Assembly: GCF_004138495.1 (NCBI RefSeq)
Contig: NZ_ML142863.1
Location: 174,869 to 186,225 of the forward strand
DNA length: 11,357 bases
Reading direction: 5' to 3'
Source of the DNA: Phytoactinopolyspora endophytica
Lineage (GTDB): Bacteria; Actinomycetota; Actinomycetes; Jiangellales; Jiangellaceae
Shown: in pieces, positions 7,015-11,357 of the stretch
Position numbering within the stretch: position 1 is the stretch's first letter
Layout: each line of letters opens with the position of its first letter
Notes under the pieces: generated by a model
The model's input: only the letters and a program-made list of their open reading frames with translations
Told to the model about the DNA's origin: nothing
The model's database searches: none
Position numbers and translations under genes: made by a program

Positions 7015-7148
7015 ACGCACTGGCTGGCGTCCGACTGCGAGATGACGCCCAGCGCTGCCTGGACCTCGGCCAGGGCCGGCTCGACCAGCTCGAGAATGAT
7101 CACATACGCGTCAGGGGGCACACCTCGACGCGTTCGGAGACAGACCAC
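7008..7148 (-). CDS. Short unrecognised ORF or gene fragment (46 codons)
   Basis: Between the Rpn-like remnant and the amidohydrolase, a minus-strand frame from GTG 7148 to the TGA at 7010-7008 has the strong G/C third-position bias of real genes here. The bias is clearest over the last 34 codons (PPDAYVIILELVEPALAE onward). Other GTG starts in the frame are at 7121 and 7103; none has a convincing ribosome binding site. The peptide has a hydrophobic/acidic helix-like centre and ends in QCVP. I do not recognise the family. It could be the tail of a deleted gene, consistent with the truncated neighbour, a genuine small protein, or chance. Confidence 0.3.
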   Translation of the reverse strand: MVCLRTRRGVPPDAYVIILELVEPALAEVQAALGVISQSDASQCVP

Positions 7149-7167
7149 GCGCAGTCTGAAAGCACGA

Positions 7168-7770
7168 CTAGTCGAAGAGCTCCTGGACAGACTCGGCGGT
7201 CAACGCTCGGTCAAGCCACTTCTCAAGTGTCGCATCGTCGGCACCGGAAATGATCCGCTGACGGGCATCATGGGAGACGTCGAGGCCGCGCCGCTGCAAC
7301 ACTCGTAGCACGAACAGCGCTTCGCCTTCTTTGCGACCTTCTTTGCGACCTTCCTCGCGGCCTTCCTCGCGACCTTGGGAGCGCAGGTGAGACTGGTACG
7401 GATAAGCCATCGTCGTCATCAAAGCCCTCCATATCTCCAATGCGGCCGTCCCAGCCAATCCTACCTCGGTGAACTCGGCAAGATAGGCCGCCGACCTGGG
7501 ATCGATGGTGCTCAGCGCCACGGCAAGAGCCTCGAGGATCTCTTCCTTCTGCACCGCGTTCTTGTGCGTCAGCGCCGAGAACACCGCCAGCACCACGTCC
7601 TCGGCAGCGTCGTCCGCGGAGCCGATGGCAGGAACGTTGTCGGGCCCTAAAACCAGTGGATAGACGATCAACGACGGCCGGTCAGCCATGCCGATCGGGA
7701 TCGGCGCACGAGCCCACACAGCCGTGGCCGCCTGCGAACACACCACCAACGCCAGTGCCGGCGCACACAT
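7168..7770 (-). pseudogene. 5'-truncated Rpn-like / GxxEG-repeat nuclease-family protein
   Basis: The 200 residues from ATG 7770 match the C-terminal two thirds of a common actinobacterial family of about 290-300 residues with a PD-(D/E)XK-like core. ALALVVCSQAATAVWARAPI corresponds to the block that follows the nuclease core. It is followed by VYPLVLGPDNVPAI, VFSALTHKN, YPYQSHL, the charged repeat GREEGREEGRKEGRKEGEA and RGLDVSHDARQRI, ending VQELFD. The N-terminal hundred or so residues, including the catalytic D...ExQ strands, are absent. The frame upstream reaches the TAA that ends the LPXTG gene (7828-7830) after 19 codons, with no ATG, GTG or TTG. The ATG at 7770 lacks a ribosome binding site and lies in a hairpin loop. 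I infer a non-functional remnant. The C terminus is complete. Confidence 0.72.
7325..7372 (-). repeat. Four tandem 12-bp units in the Rpn-like remnant
   Basis: Units at 7325-7336, 7337-7348, 7349-7360 and 7361-7372 follow CCTTCTTTGCGA or CCTTCCTCGCGR, and a decayed fifth unit begins at 7373. They encode the four-residue steps REEG or RKEG, the acidic-basic helix typical of this protein family. The first two units are identical and the last two differ at one base, which points to recent slippage. Confidence 0.85.
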
Positions 7771-7783
7771 TGCGCGCCGGCAC
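7755..7783 (-). terminator. Hairpin after the LPXTG gene, probable terminator
   Basis: Read on the minus strand, GTGCCGGCGC (7783-7774) and GCGCCGGCAC (7764-7755) are a perfect 10-bp stem around nine bases. In minus-strand RNA a G-U, a C-G and an A-U pair extend it inward to 13 pairs, with AUG as the loop. It begins 45 bases past the TAA of the wall-anchored protein. The inner G-U pair would be A-C on the other strand, so the hairpin suits the minus-strand transcript. No U-run follows. The stem also codes inside the Rpn-like remnant, so part of it may be ancestral coding sequence. Confidence 0.55.
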
Positions 7784-7827
7784 CGTGAACTCCTGGTTGT
7801 GAGTTCCTGCCCGGAGTCCTTCAGAAC

Positions 7828-10374
7828 TTAAGCCGCCTGGCCGGCGTTGAGCTGATTCGACCTGCGTGTACCGATGAGGAGCGCGATTCCGGCCAGCATC
7901 ACCAACGCGCCACCGATCACAAGAAGGTCGCTGACGCCACCGGTGTCGGGTAGACCCGGGTCCTCTCCGCCTTCGGTACCGGTGTCGTCACCTTGGCCGT
8001 CGTCGGTACCGGTGTCGGTGCCGTCGCCGTCCGCACCACCTTCTCCGCCGGAGTCATCACCCTGGCCGTCATCGGTACCGTCGCCGTCCTCAGCACCGCC
8101 ATCCTCGGTGCCGCCGTCCTCAGCACCGCCGTCTTCGGTGCCGCCAGGCGGGTTCTCCTCATCCGGAGGATCGTCCGGATCGGGCTCGTCAATGCATGGC
8201 AGCGTCCCAGCTCGCAGCGAATGCTCGTCCGTGTCACCATCGTCGGCCCAGTAGACCGGACGCATCCCTTCAACACACTGCACTGCGGGCGTCATGGCGA
8301 AGCCTTCGTTGTTCAGGTCCGGCATGTCCGCGGGACGCTCCACGTGCTCAGCTAGCTCGAACGTGCCGTCGTCGCTCACCCGCAGCAGGGCCGAGCGGCC
8401 CTCGCAGCCGTTGTCGCAGACCACCCAAAGGGTGCTGGTCTCGTGCTCGTACTCCAGCCCCATCACTCCGTCCAGGCCCGGATCGATCTCCGCGACCTGC
8501 TGGAAGTCCCCGTCTGCGACCAGAACGTAGCCGTAGACGAGGCCGCTGCCCTCGATGCCGACGAAGTACACGCCACCGTCGTGTCCGGAGTAGTTCGCCG
8601 GATCGTAGACGTCGCCGGTGGACTCGTCGATGAACCCTAGTTCGGTCAGCGTCGTGTCGGGAACCCACTTCACGGCCTCGACGCCGGCGTTGGCCCTCAC
8701 CGGAGGCAGGTCGGCAGTGAGGTCCCATTCGGCTGCGGCGACCAACTCCGTCTCGGTGCCGGTGATCTCGTACCTGAGGAGGCTCAACCGGCTGACGCTG
8801 CCATTGTCATTGTCACGTTCGGTGCCCACCACGACGTCGCCGTCGCCGGTGACCGTCACCCCCTCGCTGTCGGGGGTGCCGGAGCCGTCCCGGTACCGCA
8901 GGGTCTTGCCGGCCGACCAGCCGTCCGCCGAGCTGTTGTCCCATACCGAGCCGTTCCACTCCAACCGGTGCAGCCGGCCGCGACCGTTGTCGACGGCCCA
9001 CATGACAGCCGGCTCCATAGTGCCGGTCGGCTGGTAGTCCAGTCCGCTGAGATCACCGTCGAAGGTCTCCGCCGGGTCCACGGTGGCCACATCCGGGCTG
9101 CCTGGCCACGGCTCGCCGGGCTCATCCGGGTCGTCGGGACCGTCCGGGTCACCACAGTCGTTGGCGGCACCCTTGGTCACGCTGCCCGTGACCTGGAACT
9201 CGCCGGAACCGTCGGGGCAACGCCCGTAGGTGGTCGGCGCGTGCCCGTCCCATTCGGTCGCGTCGACGAGATTGCCGTTCGGGGCGTACAGGCGGACCAT
9301 ATCCGACCCGCCCAGGCCGAAGCCGAGCTGATCCCGTTCGTGGATGTAATAGCCGCCCGCCTCGATCACGGTGCCTTCGGGGATGGTCGAGGTGTGCGTG
9401 TCGTCGTCGTCACGCAGTAGCCATCCGGAGAGGTCGACGTCTTCGGATCCGGTGTTCATCAGCTCCACCCAGTCACCGGGGTCACCACCGCTGGACTCGA
9501 CCTCGTTCACCCGCAGCGTGTCCTGGCCGCCGGCCGGGACACAGTCGTTCGCCGCTCCCGGAGTGGCCAACGCCGTGACCTCGAAGTCTCCGGTGCCGTC
9601 GGGGCACCGACCTTGGCTGGTCTCCGGCAGTGCCTCCCAGCCGTGTTCGTCGGCCACGGCGCCCGAGGCGTCGATCAGTTCCACACCGTCGGCAGTGTCC
9701 AGGTCGAAGCCGAGGTCGTCCTGGTCGATCACCACGAACGTCGCGGGCTCGAGCACCGTACCGGCCGGGATCTCATAGCCGTCCGCGGCGCCGGCGCCGC
9801 GCAATACGTGCGCGCCCAGATCGAGGTCGGCGTCCGTGGGGTTGATGATCTCGACCCACTCGGAGCTGATCTCGTTGATTCGCGCCGGTGAGGTGCAGTC
9901 GTTCACGCCACCTTTGGTGGAAGCGGCGGTCAACTGGAAGTCTCCGGTGCCGTCGGGGCAGCGGCCGTACGTGGTCAGCGCGTGCGCGTCCCAAGCGAAG
10001 GTGTCGACCAGCGCGCCCGACGAGTCAGACAGCCGGACGACGTCAGCCTTGCCCAGGCCGAACTCGAATCCCGGAACGTCACCGTCCGCGGCGTCGAGCA
10101 CCAAGTACTCCCCAGCGTCGAGCACAGTACCGTCGGGGAAGACATAGTCTTCTGAATCCCGATCCTTCTCGTCCTGGAACATCCATCCAGAGAGGTCGAC
10201 GGGTTCAGAACCGTTGTTGTAAAACTCGACCCAGTCTGGATTGACGCGCTGGGAGATCTCATTGAAGGCCACGCCGGAGACCTCAGCCGTGGCCGGGATC
10301 GGCGCAACAGCGGCGAGTGACATGAGCCCGCCGGCAGCGATGGCTGCGGCCCCGGCTCTGAATGATCTGCGCAC
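7828..10374 (-). CDS. LPXTG wall-anchored protein with three lamin-tail domains and a phytase/esterase-like propeller
   Basis: This 848-residue secreted protein starts at GTG 10374. A signal peptide spans 1-30 (MRRSFR, hydrophobic core, cleavage after ATA). Three lamin-tail domains follow (about 31-160, 161-278, 285-407). Each has an NEI or NEV opening and a WVE strand, and closes with a RCPDG...F...T...NDC block whose two cysteines are always 21 residues apart (139/160, 257/278, 386/407). A Pro/Asp/Glu linker leads to a region (about 430-727) with spaced acidic motifs EGVTV, VEAVKW and NNEGFAM. These resemble the esterase-like phytase beta-propeller family, which I call with moderate confidence. 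Extra cysteine pairs are 653/657 and 700/727. An Asp/Glu/Gly/Thr-rich wall-spanning stretch (about 729-806) precedes the sorting signal LPDTG (808-812), a membrane segment (815-835) and a tail starting RR. By family it is extracellular and attached to peptidoglycan by a sortase; none is in the window. Confidence 0.9.
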   Translation of the reverse strand: MRRSFRAGAAAIAAGGLMSLAAVAPIPATAEVSGVAFNEISQRVNPDWVEFYNNGSEPVDLSGWMFQDEKDRDSEDYVFPDGTVLDAGEYLVLDAADGDVPGFEFGLGKADVVRLSDSSGALVDTFAWDAHALTTYGRCPDGTGDFQLTAASTKGGVNDCTSPARINEISSEWVEIINPTDADLDLGAHVLRGAGAADGYEIPAGTVLEPATFVVIDQDDLGFDLDTADGVELIDASGAVADEHGWEALPETSQGRCPDGTGDFEVTALATPGAANDCVPAGGQDTLRVNEVESSGGDPGDWVELMNTGSEDVDLSGWLLRDDDDTHTSTIPEGTVIEAGGYYIHERDQLGFGLGGSDMVRLYAPNGNLVDATEWDGHAPTTYGRCPDGSGEFQVTGSVTKGAANDCGDPDGPDDPDEPGEPWPGSPDVATVDPAETFDGDLSGLDYQPTGTMEPAVMWAVDNGRGRLHRLEWNGSVWDNSSADGWSAGKTLRYRDGSGTPDSEGVTVTGDGDVVVGTERDNDNGSVSRLSLLRYEITGTETELVAAAEWDLTADLPPVRANAGVEAVKWVPDTTLTELGFIDESTGDVYDPANYSGHDGGVYFVGIEGSGLVYGYVLVADGDFQQVAEIDPGLDGVMGLEYEHETSTLWVVCDNGCEGRSALLRVSDDGTFELAEHVERPADMPDLNNEGFAMTPAVQCVEGMRPVYWADDGDTDEHSLRAGTLPCIDEPDPDDPPDEENPPGGTEDGGAEDGGTEDGGAEDGDGTDDGQGDDSGGEGGADGDGTDTGTDDGQGDDTGTEGGEDPGLPDTGGVSDLLVIGGALVMLAGIALLIGTRRSNQLNAGQAA
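8086..8145 (-). repeat. Four tandem 15-bp units in the wall-spanning linker
   Basis: Four 15-base units encode GGTED, GGAED, GGTED, GGAED (residues 744-763) of the wall-anchored protein. The T/A alternation makes this a 30-base unit repeated twice. A related pair, DDGQGDD at 768-774 and 791-797, follows. Such repeats are slippage-prone and usually vary in copy number between strains. Confidence 0.8.
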
Positions 10375-10508
10375 TATCGTGGTCCAATTCCTGAATGTTG
10401 GGAATGGCGGCGATATGTCCGCCTGGCAGAGTCAAGCAGGGCAGCCCGGCTAGCCGAAGAACAGGATGCGAACCTCACACGAACATGACACCGAGTGCGA
10501 TCGAGCCC
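10375..10508 (-). other. Gap between glycoside hydrolase and wall-protein genes
   Basis: This 134-base stretch should carry the 5' untranslated region and perhaps the promoter of the wall-anchored gene. A TTGACT hexamer reads on the minus strand at 10435-10430, but no well-spaced -10 follows it. A 10-bp palindrome CGGCTAGCCG lies at 10447-10456. No coding signal and no clear terminator for the glycoside hydrolase gene is seen. Confidence 0.3.
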
Positions 10509-11357
10509 TCACCCAGCCCGTCGGATGCGAAGCGCGATGGGTCGGCCGGCGGGGAGATCCACCGGCTCGGCCGCCGACGCGTACGCGTCGTTTCGCTGTA
10601 CCTCGGTGAGCTCGAACACGTGGTCAACCGAGGCCACCGTCATCCGCCACGTGTCGATGACATCGACCTCGAACCGATCCCCCACCGACAGCCGGTCTCC
10701 TCGGGGACCTTGAGGTAGCCGGAAGATCCATGACGACGGGGCCGAAGCGCCAAGGTACAGAAAGTAGACCTCACCGGGAACGCCCGCGACGAAGTCGGGA
10801 TCCCACCAGTTGTCGATGGGGTTCAGGCCCACACCATCGACCTCATCCAAAAGCCTGCGGAGGAACCCCAGCCGGGGCGGGCTCTCGCCGCGGAGCTCAC
10901 CACCCTCGACGATGTGCAAGCTGCCGTCCTCCAGGACGAAGCTCTCACCATGTGAGGCATAGCAGCCGGCGACCGTGGTGATCCAGAATTGGTGGACGAA
11001 CTGCTCCGCGGTCAGCTGCCCCCACCGCAGGGGCACGTCACCCTCGTACTTGATCTCGTCGAAGATGACCGGCTTGCGGTAGGCGTCGCGAAACAGCGAC
11101 GCCCGCCCGAAGTCCTCGGTCGCCTGACCAAGCTGGAGCGAGGCGTGCGTGACCCACGGCCGGTTGTGGTCGTACAGCCGGGTCCAGTTGTGGATGGATC
11201 GAAGGTGGTCATGGGGATCGGTCTCGGCGAGGGCCTGCCCCACCGCGTCCCAGCGCTCGACGGGACGGTCGAGCAGGTCGAACTCGTTGCACAGCGACCA
11301 CCACACGTTCGGGTAGGCCGACAGCCGCGCCACCAGATAGCGCAGGTACGCGGAGTC
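10509..11357 (-). CDS. DUF4038/DUF5060-type glycoside hydrolase, C-terminal part (5' partial)
   Basis: The frame is open to the right edge (DSAYLRYLVARLSAYPNVWW), so the GTG at 11333 is internal and the start lies outside. Numbering from that codon, VWWSLCNEFDLL holds the Asn-Glu pair (N16, E17) expected at strand 4 of clan-A (beta/alpha)8 glycosidases. HLRSIHN follows at 43-49, then PWVTHASLQ at 59-67 and KPVIFDEIKYEG at 87-98 (E93, candidate nucleophile). HGESF at 128-132 and GGELRGESPPRLGFLRRLL at 144-162 complete the barrel end. The last hundred or so residues form a beta-sandwich (YFLYLGA, FEVDVIDTWRMTV, PIALRIRRAG) like the C-terminal domain of DUF5060/DUF5605 proteins. Both carboxylates are present, so it looks active on a glycoside, probably a plant or cell-wall polysaccharide. 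The exact activity is not readable. Where most relatives I recall have Ala before NE, this one has Cys. Confidence 0.87.
   Translation of the reverse strand, partial: DSAYLRYLVARLSAYPNVWWSLCNEFDLLDRPVERWDAVGQALAETDPHDHLRSIHNWTRLYDHNRPWVTHASLQLGQATEDFGRASLFRDAYRKPVIFDEIKYEGDVPLRWGQLTAEQFVHQFWITTVAGCYASHGESFVLEDGSLHIVEGGELRGESPPRLGFLRRLLDEVDGVGLNPIDNWWDPDFVAGVPGEVYFLYLGASAPSSWIFRLPQGPRGDRLSVGDRFEVDVIDTWRMTVASVDHVFELTEVQRNDAYASAAEPVDLPAGRPIALRIRRAG

Noticed and set aside
7325..7372. Tandem repeats as a CRISPR or minisatellite
   Set aside because: The 12-bp units have no spacers and keep the reading frame of the GxxEG helix.
7874..8254. Plus-strand Pro/Ser/Val-rich ORF
   Set aside because: It is the mirror of the acidic repeat linker of the wall-anchored protein; its repetitiveness is inherited from that coding sequence.
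10410..10435. Possible promoter (TTGACT) for the wall-anchored gene
   Set aside because: The best -10 candidate, around ATATCG, is only 13 bases away, so the pair is not a credible sigma-70 promoter.

Overview
This window comes from a high-GC actinobacterium. Codon third positions are strongly G/C, several starts are GTG, and the families present are typically actinobacterial: a STAND/LuxR regulator, a BTAD/SARP-type regulator fused to an alpha/beta-hydrolase domain, a GxxEG-repeat Rpn-like protein and an LPXTG wall-anchored lamin-tail protein. I cannot name the genus. No rRNA, tRNA, CRISPR array, insertion sequence or phage gene is visible.

Layout. Positions 1-1785 (+) hold the 3' part of a large ATPase/TPR/LuxR regulator. 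It is followed by a 332-base gap with two inverted repeats. Positions 2118-3158 (+) encode a PolX-like HhH plus PHP phosphoesterase that has no polymerase palm. A SAM-dependent methyltransferase (3201-3872, -) converges on it. Head-to-head with the methyltransferase is a regulator remnant (about 3960-5291, +): a BTAD domain joined to an alpha/beta-hydrolase domain, without the DNA-binding domain, without an in-frame start codon and without the catalytic Ser and His. It converges on a two-gene minus-strand operon, amidohydrolase then metallophosphoesterase (6934 to 5310). An imperfect 28-base palindrome sits on the two facing stop codons. Upstream of the operon are a perfect 14-bp palindrome (7001-7014), a short unrecognised minus-strand ORF (7008-7148) and a 5'-truncated Rpn-like nuclease remnant (7168-7770, -). 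The right side carries a secreted, sortase-anchored protein with three lamin-tail domains and a probable phytase/esterase-like beta-propeller (7828-10374, -), then the C-terminal part of a DUF4038/DUF5060-type glycoside hydrolase (10509 to the window edge, -).

How the genes fit together. The only tightly coupled pair is the amidohydrolase and metallophosphoesterase, whose frames overlap. The wall-anchored protein and the glycoside hydrolase lie in the same direction 134 bases apart and may both act on extracellular polymers, but nothing in the sequence proves a shared pathway. Two neighbouring genes that have lost their 5' ends suggest a region that has undergone deletion or rearrangement. 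I did not find a clear new multi-gene system. The most interesting points are the degenerate BTAD-pseudohydrolase, the hairpin that places an apparent ATG in its loop, and the palindromes at 5291-5318 and 7001-7014.
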